DNA of 44,021 bases from Pelagibius sp. (GTDB taxonomy: Bacteria > Pseudomonadota > Alphaproteobacteria > Kiloniellales > Kiloniellaceae), in NCBI RefSeq assembly GCF_028289705.1, contig NZ_JANQOI010000039.1, positions 1-44,021 of the forward strand. Reading direction: 5' to 3'. Within the stretch, counting starts at the first letter, position 1. Each line of letters starts with the position of its first letter. This document shows positions 15,241-23,458 of this stretch, in pieces. A program made the translations under genes and the position numbers. The notes beneath the pieces were generated by a model, which was given only the letters and a program-made list of their open reading frames with translations, did no database searches and was not told the origin of the DNA.

Positions 15241-16455
15241 GTGGCGATTGGCATTCTCGACAGACGCCGGGTACTGAGGGCAAAGAAGGCCTTCTCGACG
15301 CGCCGAGTCCCGACCAAAGACATGCAGACGGTTCTGAGCGGGAACATTCGGCCCGCCCCCGGCGACATCGTTCTGGCAACCGTACACGAGCTCGGCAAGC
15401 ATCGACGTCTTGAGTTGCGATCGGGCCGGCGCGCGCGCCTGCTGCCGGGGGATGAGATCATCGTCGCCTACGGAAACCGCTACGCTTCGGACCAGTTCGA
15501 GGCGCTGGTCGGCGAGGACCTCGGCGGTTGCGACCTGGTGGCCGCCGGTGGGATCGCCGCCAAGGAGGTTTGTCATCACGAGCGTATGGTGCCGCCGACC
15601 TGGATCGTGCCGGTCGGGCTGATCGGCGACGCGCGCGGGCGGCGCATCAACCTGACCGACTATGCCATTCGCCTGAGCGGTGCGGCGCGCTCCATCAGAA
15701 CCGTGGTGGTCGCGGGCACCGGGATGAACGCCGGGAAGACCTATTCGGCGGCCTCGATCATCCGCGGCATGAAGACAAAGGGCATGAGGGTTGCCGGAAT
15801 CAAGGTAACAGGCACCGGCGCCGGCGGCGACCTCTGGCACTATCGCGACCTGGGCGCCGATGTGGTCTACGACTTTACCGATGCCGGCTTCGCCAGCACC
15901 TACAAGGTCGACACCGAAGACCTGGAAGAAGCGGCCATGACCCTGATCGGCCAGGCTTCGCGGGCGAACTGCTCGCACGCCGTGACCGAGTTCGCGGACG
16001 GGCTCGAACAGGCCGAGACCGCGGACCTGCTCCAGTCCTCGCGCATTCGCCGCATGATCGACGGTGTCGTCTTCGCGGCATACGATGCGATGGGAGCACA
16101 GCGCGGGGTGGAGAAACTGCGCGCCCTGGGGCACCGGGTGCTGGCGGTCAGCGGGCAGATCTGCCGCTCGCCCCTGGCGATGCGGGAGGCCGCGCGGGCC
16201 ATCGACGTGCCCGTGTACCACCCCGCCGATCTGCAGCAGGGCGTGCTCTTCGATCCGGTTCTGCCGGTCGCACCGCCGATCCAGTTCGGCGAGCCGATGC
16301 TGACCAAGCCGCTTGCGCACATCATGCGGTTCGGACGCGAAAGGGTGATGAACCTGGGATACGACCAGTCCTACAGCGTCCACCGGACACGATGGTCTGC
16401 CTTTCCGCAGGTGGACGACGACGACCCCGAGATCGACGAGGTGGAGGGCGCCTAG
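15241..16455 (+). CDS. P-loop NTPase of unknown function
   Basis: 404 residues from GTG 15241, preceded by GGGGGA at a suitable distance. The N-terminal part (about 1-150) has no name I can give; CDLVAAGGIAAKEV is a distinctive block. A Walker A motif, GTGMNAGKT (about residues 159-167), starts a nucleotide-binding domain reminiscent of the dethiobiotin-synthetase/MobB group and of DUF1611 proteins, followed by IKVTGTGAGGDLWHYRDLGA and a later VTEFADGLEQAET segment. Some DUF1611 relatives act on D-glutamate, which would suit an amino-acid-polymer cluster, but membership is tentative. An acidic tail (DDDDPEIDEVEG) ends the protein. Transcribed away from the ligase and CapA genes across the low-GC intergenic, and followed 140 bp later by secretion genes. 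Confidence 0.75.
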   Translation: MAIGILDRRRVLRAKKAFSTRRVPTKDMQTVLSGNIRPAPGDIVLATVHELGKHRRLELRSGRRARLLPGDEIIVAYGNRYASDQFEALVGEDLGGCDLVAAGGIAAKEVCHHERMVPPTWIVPVGLIGDARGRRINLTDYAIRLSGAARSIRTVVVAGTGMNAGKTYSAASIIRGMKTKGMRVAGIKVTGTGAGGDLWHYRDLGADVVYDFTDAGFASTYKVDTEDLEEAAMTLIGQASRANCSHAVTEFADGLEQAETADLLQSSRIRRMIDGVVFAAYDAMGAQRGVEKLRALGHRVLAVSGQICRSPLAMREAARAIDVPVYHPADLQQGVLFDPVLPVAPPIQFGEPMLTKPLAHIMRFGRERVMNLGYDQSYSVHRTRWSAFPQVDDDDPEIDEVEGA

Positions 16456-16595
16456 CCCGCGGCCTTCACGCCCATCCGCAAACGCCGCTCCATCCTTGCG
16501 CCCACCTGCCCCCGTCACCATTGAAAGGCTGAAGACCGCCCTGATGTCGTGTAGTATAACGGCGCCCTCCGGAAGACGGGCCGACGAGAGATGAA

Positions 16596-18317
16596 ATGAA
16601 GTATTCCAAGGTCGGAGCCACGCCTGCGCGCCTCGGCGCGATACGTGCGATGTGGCGGGAATCTTGGTCCGGCCTTATTTCGATTTTTCTGTTCAGCATC
16701 TTCGTCAATATTGCAAGGCTTGCGGTACCCCTGTTCGTTTTGCAGATCCTCGACCGCGTTATTTCCAGCCGAAGCATGGTCACTCTGATCATGCTTGCCT
16801 CGATCACACTCTGCGTCGCCGGGGCCGGGCTGCTTCTCGATATAGTCCGGCAGCGCATGTTCGTGCGCTGGGGGGCCTGGATCGAGCGCCGCCTCGGGCG
16901 GTCCCTGTTTCACGCCGGCATGCTGGGGGAGACCCGGGGCCGGGCGGCAACGCCGAGCAAGTCCCTCAAGGACCTGGCGACGCTTCGCTCCTTTGTCGGA
17001 AGTTCCGCCGTCACCGCCTGGCTGGACGTCATCTGGGCGCCGGTCTTCGTGCTCGTGGTTGCGCTTGTCCATCCCTATCTGGGGATCGTGCTGGCTGTGG
17101 CTCTGGCCTTCCTGCTTGCCTTTGGGTTCCTGCACGAAACCCTGACTCGGGATCCCCGCGATGCGGTCAGCCGGGCGCGGGAAGGCGAGAGCGAGTGGAT
17201 CGCCGCGGCGGAGCGCAATGCCGAGACCATCGGGTCCCTCAGCATGGCCGGCAACCTGGCCGAACGTTGGGAGCGCGATGCGACCACCCGCCACGACGAG
17301 AGCTATCGCTCGCGCTCCAACGCCATCTCCACCATGGCGGCGATGCGCTTCTGCCGCCGCGCCCTTCGGATCATCGGGCTCAGCGTCGGGGTCTGGCTGG
17401 TGATCGGCGGGGAGCTCACCGTGGGCGCCATCATCGCCGCCAGCATTCTCAGCCGCTCGGCCTATTCGATGGTGGAACGGGCGATGCTGCGCTGGCGCAA
17501 CCTGGTCGGCGCAAGGCTCGCCTATCGCCGGATCAAGGACGCGATGGAACAGCTCACCGTCGACAAGCCCTCCATGCAGGCCGACGACGCGCCGAAGATG
17601 CTGCAGTTCGACGATGTCGGGCATCGTTATCCCTATCACCGGCGCAGCGTCTTCGGGCGCATCACCCTCACCATCATGCCCGGCCAGATCGTATCCGTGA
17701 TCGGGCCCTCGGCCTCGGGAAAAACCACCTTCTCGCGCCTGGTCACCGGCGTGATGCGGCCGCGCTTCGGGGCGATCCGCCTGGGAGAGGTCGACATCAC
17801 CCGGCTGCAGGCGCACGAACTGGCCCAATCCGTGGGCTATCTGCCGCAAGAAGTCGTGCTGTTCCGCGGCAGCGTGCGCGAGAACATCGCGCGCATGGGC
17901 GACGGCGATTTCGAGCAGGTGGTCGAGGCCGCGCGCCTGGCGAACATTCACGACAAAATTCTGAAACTCGCCAAGGGTTACGACACGGAAATCGACGACA
18001 GCACACAGATCCTCTCCGGCAGCGAGCGCAAGGCCGTGGCGCTGGCGCGGGCGTTTTACGGCGCCCCCGACCTCGTCGTCCTCGACGAGCCGGAAGCCAA
18101 CCTCGACCGCGAAGCCCGCCGCGCCCTGGGCCGCGCCATCAAGACGCTGAGCGAGCGCGGCACCATCGTCATCTTTACCGCCCTGACGCGGGCCTCGGGG
18201 CGTATCGCGGACAAGGTTCTCCTGTTCGCCGACGCAAGGGTCAAGCTCGTCGAGGACGCTGAAGAGATCGCCCAGCTCGGCCGCTCCAAACGGACGCGCA
18301 GAAAGAAGGTCGCCTAA
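16596..18317 (+). CDS. Type I secretion system permease/ATPase (PrtD-like)
   Basis: 573 residues. An N-terminal six-helix ABC transmembrane domain (about 20-300) without a C39 peptidase domain is followed by an ATPase domain with Walker A GPSASGKTT (about 370-378), a Q-loop (LPQEVVLF) and Walker B LVVLDEPEANLD with its catalytic Glu. Two departures: the signature reads LSGSERK instead of LSGGQRQ, and the switch histidine is absent (IFTALTR where IAHR-like sequence is normal). The family exports RTX-type or similar proteins directly from cytoplasm to outside with an HlyD adaptor and TolC. The adaptor follows after 3 bp. No substrate gene with glycine-rich repeats and no tolC is in the window. 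GAGAG precedes ATG 16596. Confidence 0.9.
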   Translation: MKYSKVGATPARLGAIRAMWRESWSGLISIFLFSIFVNIARLAVPLFVLQILDRVISSRSMVTLIMLASITLCVAGAGLLLDIVRQRMFVRWGAWIERRLGRSLFHAGMLGETRGRAATPSKSLKDLATLRSFVGSSAVTAWLDVIWAPVFVLVVALVHPYLGIVLAVALAFLLAFGFLHETLTRDPRDAVSRAREGESEWIAAAERNAETIGSLSMAGNLAERWERDATTRHDESYRSRSNAISTMAAMRFCRRALRIIGLSVGVWLVIGGELTVGAIIAASILSRSAYSMVERAMLRWRNLVGARLAYRRIKDAMEQLTVDKPSMQADDAPKMLQFDDVGHRYPYHRRSVFGRITLTIMPGQIVSVIGPSASGKTTFSRLVTGVMRPRFGAIRLGEVDITRLQAHELAQSVGYLPQEVVLFRGSVRENIARMGDGDFEQVVEAARLANIHDKILKLAKGYDTEIDDSTQILSGSERKAVALARAFYGAPDLVVLDEPEANLDREARRALGRAIKTLSERGTIVIFTALTRASGRIADKVLLFADARVKLVEDAEEIAQLGRSKRTRRKKVA

Positions 18318-18320
18318 GCC

Positions 18321-19700
18321 ATGCCGACGGACGACCAGAAAACGCCCTTGCTCTCCGATGATCCCGCAGTGCCGCCCGAAGGTGCCGCGCCGGGATCTTC
18401 CGGTGGCGCCGACGCCTACGACCGGCCCTTTCCGCTCCACCTGATCGCCGCGGGTTTCGCGATCCTGGCCGCCACCTTCGGCATCTTTGCCCTCTGGTCG
18501 CGGGCCGCCCCGATCGAGAGTGCGGTGGTCGCCGCCGGGGTCGTCAGCGTCGACAGCTATCGCAAGTCGATCCAGCATCTCGAAGGGGGCATCGTCGAAA
18601 AGATCCTGGTGGCCGACGGCGACCGTGTGACCCGGGGACAGGCGCTGATCGAATTGAGCGACGTGCAGCCCGCGGCCACTCTCAACCAGCTCCGATCCCA
18701 ACTCTTCGAAGCCCGCGCCACCCTGGCACGGCTGATTGCCGAACGCGACGCCGCAGAGGCGATCGCCTTTCCCGCAGATCTGCTGGACGATCCCGACCCG
18801 GCCGCCCGCTCGGCGGTCGCCGGTCAGCAAAGCGTCTTCGAGAGCCGGCGCAAGCTGCTGCAGGACCGCCTCTCGCTGCTCGAGCAGCGGGTGGCGCAGT
18901 CGCGGGAAGAGATCGGCGGTCTCGAAGGCCAGATCGCGGCCTCCGACACCCAACGGGACCTGCTTCGCGAGGAGCTGTCCGAAGTCGGCACCCTGTTCGA
19001 CAAGGGCCTGGTGCCCAAGCCGCGGATGTTGGCGCTGCAGCGCCGGCTTGCGGAGATCGAAGGCGAGTTGTCGGCGCTAAGGGCGCGGATCGCCCAGGCC
19101 CGGCAGAGCATCATCGCCGCGCGGCTGGAGATGAGCGAGCTGCGCGCCACCACCAAGACCTCGGTCGTCGACCGGCTGCGCGCCGAGCAATCGGAGATCT
19201 ACGCGCTCGAACAGAAGATCATTTCAGCGGAAGACGTGTTGAGGCGCACGCGAGTCGTCTCGCCCATCGACGGGATCGTCGTGGATCTGCAAGTCCATAC
19301 CCTCGACGGGGTGGTCGGCCCGGGCCAGCGCCTGCTGGATGTGGTGCCGAGCAGCGACGAGCTGGTGGTGGAAGCTTCGGTGGACCCCTCCGACATTGAC
19401 GAGGTCCGCGCGGGCATGCCGGCCCACGTGCAGCTCACCTCTCTCAGCCGCCGCAGCCGCCTGCCCATCGAAGGGCGGGTGATCTTCGTCTCCGCCGACC
19501 GTCTGGTGGACCGGCAGTCCGGCGCGGCCTTCTATCAGGCCCGGGTCCAGCTCGACCCCGCGTCCATCGAAGAGCGCGGCGCGGTCCTGCAGGCCGGTAT
19601 GGGCGCCGAGGTCTTTATCCGCACCGGCGAGCGCACGGCGCTCGACTACCTCATCGCGCCCATCGCGCGGATCCTGAACCGCGGCATGCGGGAAAGCTGA
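18321..19700 (+). CDS. HlyD-family membrane fusion protein of type I secretion
   Basis: 459 residues. A cytoplasmic N-terminus with a low-complexity start, one membrane helix (about 38-56), then a periplasmic part. The block RKSIQHLEGGIVEKILV starts the first half of the lipoyl/barrel-sandwich domain, a long coiled coil (about 115-310) runs in between, and VSPIDGIVVDLQV opens the second half. This is the standard PrtE/HlyD architecture that bridges the inner-membrane ABC protein to TolC. It is separated by 3 bp from the ABC gene, so the two form an operon. It ends 37 bp before a convergent hydrolase gene. Confidence 0.94.
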   Translation: MPTDDQKTPLLSDDPAVPPEGAAPGSSGGADAYDRPFPLHLIAAGFAILAATFGIFALWSRAAPIESAVVAAGVVSVDSYRKSIQHLEGGIVEKILVADGDRVTRGQALIELSDVQPAATLNQLRSQLFEARATLARLIAERDAAEAIAFPADLLDDPDPAARSAVAGQQSVFESRRKLLQDRLSLLEQRVAQSREEIGGLEGQIAASDTQRDLLREELSEVGTLFDKGLVPKPRMLALQRRLAEIEGELSALRARIAQARQSIIAARLEMSELRATTKTSVVDRLRAEQSEIYALEQKIISAEDVLRRTRVVSPIDGIVVDLQVHTLDGVVGPGQRLLDVVPSSDELVVEASVDPSDIDEVRAGMPAHVQLTSLSRRSRLPIEGRVIFVSADRLVDRQSGAAFYQARVQLDPASIEERGAVLQAGMGAEVFIRTGERTALDYLIAPIARILNRGMRES

Positions 19701-19702
19701 AC

Positions 19703-19719
19703 CGGCGGCGCTCCCGCCG
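19703..19719. terminator. Hairpin between convergent genes
   Basis: CGGCGG-CGCTC-CCGCCG, a perfect 6-bp GC stem with 5-nt loop, starts 2 bp after the HlyD stop and lies 18 bp before the stop of the opposing hydrolase. The position suits a shared terminator, but there is no T-run on either side. Confidence 0.35.
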
Positions 19720-19736
19720 TCCGTTCATCGCTCCGC

Positions 19737-20486
19737 CTATTCGGACAGAAACGCCTGGAGCGCCCGGTTGAAGGCCTCCGGCGCCTCCAGGTGGAGGCAG
19801 TGGGCGCAGTCCGGAACTTCCCAGAGCCGGGCCCCCGCGATGCCGCGCTGGAGTGCCAGGGCCTCGGCGCGGCTGTAGGAACGGTCGCGCTCTCCGCGGA
19901 TGACCAGGGTCGGCATGCGCAGTTCCGAGAGGCGGCCGGCGACGTCCCACCGCGGCAGGGACTCCAGGCAGGCGATGCAGGTTTCCTTCGGCGTCGCGCA
20001 GGCGATCTCCAGGCAGTCCCGATAGGCGGCCGCCTTCTCGCCCTCGGCGAACCAGGTCTTGGCGATCCGCGCCGCCGTCGGTTCCACACCCTCGTCCTCC
20101 AAGCGCGCGGCCGTCTCCGCGAAGCTCTCATGGCGGTTCGGCATGGCGCCGCGGCAGGAAGTGCCATAGAGCACCAGGCGCTCGACCCTCGCCCCGTGAT
20201 CGAGGGCGGTCTGCAGCGCCACCAGGCCGCCCAGCGAATGGCCGACCAGGCAGAAGCGGTCGACCCCCAGGGAGTCCAGAAGGCCGATCAAGGCCTCGGC
20301 AAGGCCCTCGACGGAGCCGGGATAGGGCTGCTCCGCGCTGCCCGCGAAGCCGGGCAGGTCCGGCGCAATGACGTCATGCTGCCGCGCGAAGAACGCGAGC
20401 TGCGGCTGGAAACAGGCGCCGCTGCCCAGAAAGCCGTGCTGAAAGACCAGCGGCGGCCCCGACCCGCGGCGCAGATGGTGAAGCAT
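19737..20486 (-). CDS. Alpha/beta-fold hydrolase
   Basis: 249 residues. HGFLGSG near residue 17 forms the oxyanion region, GHSLGG (about 93-98) carries the nucleophile Ser, the Asp of IRGERDRS and the His of CAHCLHLEAP complete the triad. The overall pattern is that of soluble esterases or C-C-bond hydrolases such as 3-oxoadipate enol-lactonase and meta-cleavage enzymes; which one cannot be decided. It is divergent from the LysR gene across 154 bp containing repeated TTCACATCA motifs, which suggests LysR control and membership in the catabolic region to the right. Confidence 0.88.
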   Translation of the reverse strand: MLHHLRRGSGPPLVFQHGFLGSGACFQPQLAFFARQHDVIAPDLPGFAGSAEQPYPGSVEGLAEALIGLLDSLGVDRFCLVGHSLGGLVALQTALDHGARVERLVLYGTSCRGAMPNRHESFAETAARLEDEGVEPTAARIAKTWFAEGEKAAAYRDCLEIACATPKETCIACLESLPRWDVAGRLSELRMPTLVIRGERDRSYSRAEALALQRGIAGARLWEVPDCAHCLHLEAPEAFNRALQAFLSE

Positions 20487-20556
20487 CGGGCCTCTCTCGT
20501 TTCAGGTCCAAAAAAGTCGGGCAGAAGCCGACCGTGCAGCCAACCTACATGCAAGT

Positions 20557-20604
20557 TTCACATCAGAGCGAGCAACGATCCTTCTGGTTCACATCATTTG
20601 ATGT
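20557..20604. promoter_or_regulatory. Repeat cluster in the divergent hydrolase/LysR promoter region
   Basis: TTCACATCA occurs at 20557-20565 and again at 20588-20596, 31 bp apart, about three helical turns. The second copy runs into a perfect palindrome ACATCA-TT-TGATGT (20591-20604), 36 bp before the LysR start. LysR-type regulators usually bind an imperfect dyad plus a second site on the same DNA face close to their own divergent gene, so this is the likely operator. Confidence 0.5.
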
Positions 20605-20640
20605 TATGTACCTTGGGGACAGCAACAGCAGGACGCTCTC

Positions 20641-21534
20641 ATGATCACGCTACGTCAGATCGAAGGATTCAGGGCTGTCATGGTGACCGGCACGGTGACC
20701 CAGGCGGCGAAGATGCTCGACGTCTCCCAACCGGCCGTCAGCCGGATGATCTCCTATCTGGAGTACGAAGTCGGCTTCAAGCTGTTCACCCGGAACAACC
20801 GACAGCTCATCCCGACGGTGGAGGGGCGGGCCTTCTATGACGAAGTCGAGCGCTCCTTCGTCGGCCTGGACCGGCTGGTCAAGGCGGCCGACGCCATCAA
20901 GGACTATCGCCGGGGCCAGATCCGCCTGATCACCATCCCCAGCCTGGCGCCCAATCTCATGGTTGACCTGGTGGCGCGCTTCGCCAAGGCGTATCCGGAG
21001 ATTGCCATCTCCATCGAAGTGCAGCCCTCGCAGCGGGTCTTCGAGTGGATCGTTTCCCAGGAATGCGACATCGGCCTCTCGACCCTGCCGATCGACAACC
21101 CGGCCATCGAGACACGGCCGGTGATCCATGGCGAAGCAGTCTGCATCCTGCCCGAGGGCCACAAGCTGGCGAAGAAGAGAGAGATCAAGGCATCCGACCT
21201 GGAGGGCGAGCCCTTCATCACCTTCAAGGCCAGTTCGGTGTTCCGCCAGATGGTCGACGAGGCCTTCCTCAATGCCGAGATCTACCGGAACATGCAGATC
21301 GAGGCGCGCACCACGGAGACCATCTGCGGGCTGGTGGCCGCGGGCCTGGGGGTTTCGGTCATCGGCCCGACCTTCCCCTCCATCGACCGCCGCGCCGGCA
21401 TCGCCGTGCGGCCCTTCGAGCCCGCCATCTCCATCGAGCTGATGCTGCTCTATTCGGCACAGAAGCCGCTGCCCCTGGCCGGCAGACGCTTCATCGAGAT
21501 CCTCGACGACTACGTCGGCGCCAACCTGGAATAG
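20641..21534 (+). CDS. LysR-family transcriptional regulator
   Basis: 297 residues, typical length. The N-terminal winged helix-turn-helix (about 3-60: QAAKMLDVSQPAVSRMI) is followed by a two-lobed periplasmic-binding-protein-like effector domain (about 90-295). The sequence resembles the OccR/NocR-type branch that responds to small amino-acid-derived or aromatic acids, but the inducer cannot be inferred. It is divergent from the alpha/beta hydrolase and convergent with the Rieske oxygenase genes, and probably controls one or both. Confidence 0.93.
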   Translation: MITLRQIEGFRAVMVTGTVTQAAKMLDVSQPAVSRMISYLEYEVGFKLFTRNNRQLIPTVEGRAFYDEVERSFVGLDRLVKAADAIKDYRRGQIRLITIPSLAPNLMVDLVARFAKAYPEIAISIEVQPSQRVFEWIVSQECDIGLSTLPIDNPAIETRPVIHGEAVCILPEGHKLAKKREIKASDLEGEPFITFKASSVFRQMVDEAFLNAEIYRNMQIEARTTETICGLVAAGLGVSVIGPTFPSIDRRAGIAVRPFEPAISIELMLLYSAQKPLPLAGRRFIEILDDYVGANLE

Positions 21535-21560
21535 GTCCGTGCAATCCACGCAGGGCGGCG

Positions 21561-21923
21561 CTAGCCGGGACCACCCTCTTCGTCGTCGACCCTGACGTAG
21601 ACCGCCTCGCCCTCGCGCCTGACGTCATAGGTCCGCAGGTCTTCGGTGGCCGGGGCCCCCATGGCCTTGCCGGTGGGGATGTGGAAGCGGGCCTGGTGCA
21701 GGGGGCACTCCACCTCCTCGCCTTCGATGAAGCCGTCGGTGAAGCAGGCGTATTCGTGGGTGCAGATGTTGTCGATGGCGTAGAAGTCCTCGCCGAGCCG
21801 GCAGAGCGCGATCTGCCGATCACCGACCTTTACCAGGCTCGGCACGTCGTCCTCCACCTCGTCGGCCTTGGCCGCAAAGTGCCAGCCGGCCTCCACGGGC
21901 TTATCAGGCGGATGGCTGTCCAT
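21561..21923 (-). CDS. Rieske-type [2Fe-2S] ferredoxin
   Basis: 120 residues from ATG 21923; upstream in-frame sequence overlaps the oxygenase gene and looks non-coding. Cluster ligands are Cys54-Thr-His56 and Cys73-Pro-Leu-His76, with the usual 16-residue spacing. Length and pattern match the small soluble ferredoxins that carry electrons from a flavoprotein reductase to a ring-hydroxylating oxygenase. It starts 22 bp after the oxygenase stop and is co-transcribed with it. Together with the reductase at 23459-24715 it completes a three-component system. Confidence 0.93.
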   Translation of the reverse strand: MDSHPPDKPVEAGWHFAAKADEVEDDVPSLVKVGDRQIALCRLGEDFYAIDNICTHEYACFTDGFIEGEEVECPLHQARFHIPTGKAMGAPATEDLRTYDVRREGEAVYVRVDDEEGGPG

Positions 21924-21945
21924 GGGGTCTTGTCTCAGGCTTCCC

Positions 21946-23295
21946 TCAGGCCATTGGAAAGCGGCCCTCGATCTCCCGCTGGATGAACTCTTTGCGGTCT
22001 TCGCCGAAGTAGGGATCGCCGGAGAGATAGATCTCATAGACCTCCCGCTGCACCCGGTCCATCAGCGCCTTGTCGTCGCGGTTGTCCTTCGGGATGCGCA
22101 GCGTGGTGTCGCCGGCATAGGTGTGGATCGGCTTCTCCGCCGTCCCCTCCGGCCGCAGCACGGCCTTGCCCTTGGCCACGGCGCGGATGTCGCGCTTCAG
22201 CTTGCTCCGCAGCTTGGCGACGCCCTCGTCCGTGGTTCCCAGGTATTCGCGCTGGTGCACGGCAATCGGGCGCTGGCTCGACCAGGCCTCCCAGTCGCCG
22301 GGATTGCGCTGCATTTCCTCGTAGGAGCGGTGGGCCGTCTGGCCGTAGAAGTCGACCTTTTCCCAGCCGACGTCATCGGGCGTGCCCTGGCGCAGCCCCT
22401 CGTCCTTGTCGTTGAAATGCCGCCAGCCGAATTTGCGGCTGTTGGTGTCGTCCACCGGCACCACCCACTTGGTGAGCGACATCCGCCCGAAGGCCTTGGG
22501 CTTCGCCAGGTTCTGAAACATCGCCCCGTTCTGGGCCATGTTCGGGGTCACATGGTCGTGGAAGCGGATCATCACCAGATCGTCGATCCGCCGCGCGTGG
22601 GAATAGACGAAGCCGTTTGGCCGGCTGTGATAGGCCACCACCGGCAGTTCCACGAAGTGCTCCAGGCCGGCGAACTGCGGCCCGGCGTTGCGGCCATGGA
22701 GAAACACGCTGTGGAAGGGGTCGATGGAGTTCTCGCTCTCCTGCAGCCAGTTGCAGGGCGAATGGATGGAATAGGGCAGCAGTTCGTGGTCGGGCAGATC
22801 GATGGAGTCGTAGTAGGGAAAGCCGGGTTGCTCCTCCGGCGGGCCCATGTAGGCGAAGACCAGGCCCTTAACCTCGCGCACCGGATAGGCGCCCTGACAG
22901 ACCCGGTGGCGGATGGGGCTGTCCTCCGGCTCGCCCGGCGTCTCGAGGACGGTGCCGTCGTTCGCGAAGTGCCAGCCGTGATAGCAGCAGCGGATGCCGT
23001 GCTCCTCGATGCGCCCGAATTCCAGGGAGGCGCCGCGGTGGGCGCAGTGCTTGTGGAGCAACCCGATGGCGCCGCTGCGGTCGCGGAAGATCACCAGATC
23101 CTCGCCGAGGATGCGGATCGCCACGGGCAGATCGCCGAGCTGGGAAGTCATGGCGACCGGCTGCCAGAAGCGGCGCATGTATTCGCCGCAGGGCGTGCCC
23201 GGGCCGACGTGGGTCAGCTCCGTGTCTTCCTGGAGAGCCTCGTTGATCCCGTATCCACTGTAAGGCTGCGTCGCCCAGCGCCCATCGTTCGGCAT
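21946..23295 (-). CDS. Rieske non-haem iron oxygenase, alpha subunit
   Basis: 449 residues. ATG 23295 is preferred over 23301 because GAGGAG lies directly against the first ATG but 6 nt before the second. The Rieske cluster ligands are Cys84-Ala-His86 and Cys103-Cys-Tyr-His106. Mononuclear iron ligands Asp192/His195/His200 sit in ENSIDPFHSVFLHG. This is the catalytic subunit that dihydroxylates or demethylates aromatic or related substrates using O2 and NADH-derived electrons. No beta-subunit gene is present, so an alpha-only trimer of the vanillate/phthalate/phenoxybenzoate sort is likely. The substrate is unknown. The ferredoxin follows; the reductase is upstream on the same strand. Confidence 0.93.
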   Translation of the reverse strand: MPNDGRWATQPYSGYGINEALQEDTELTHVGPGTPCGEYMRRFWQPVAMTSQLGDLPVAIRILGEDLVIFRDRSGAIGLLHKHCAHRGASLEFGRIEEHGIRCCYHGWHFANDGTVLETPGEPEDSPIRHRVCQGAYPVREVKGLVFAYMGPPEEQPGFPYYDSIDLPDHELLPYSIHSPCNWLQESENSIDPFHSVFLHGRNAGPQFAGLEHFVELPVVAYHSRPNGFVYSHARRIDDLVMIRFHDHVTPNMAQNGAMFQNLAKPKAFGRMSLTKWVVPVDDTNSRKFGWRHFNDKDEGLRQGTPDDVGWEKVDFYGQTAHRSYEEMQRNPGDWEAWSSQRPIAVHQREYLGTTDEGVAKLRSKLKRDIRAVAKGKAVLRPEGTAEKPIHTYAGDTTLRIPKDNRDDKALMDRVQREVYEIYLSGDPYFGEDRKEFIQREIEGRFPMA

Positions 23296-23458
23296 CTCCA
23301 TCTCCTCAAGTTTTTTTATCGTGCTATCGCCCGATCACACCTTCTTCGCCGACGCGTAGGTCCGGCGCCTTTGCGGGTGCGTAACGGGATCAGCGTCACC
23401 CTAGGGCAGCAATTACATCAAGAAAACTGATTTGTACTGCCGTTCGTTTGCTGCAATG

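Noticed and set aside
16555-16560. TATAAC as -10 box for the secretion operon
   Set aside because: No acceptable -35 hexamer 16-18 bp upstream, so the promoter cannot be supported.
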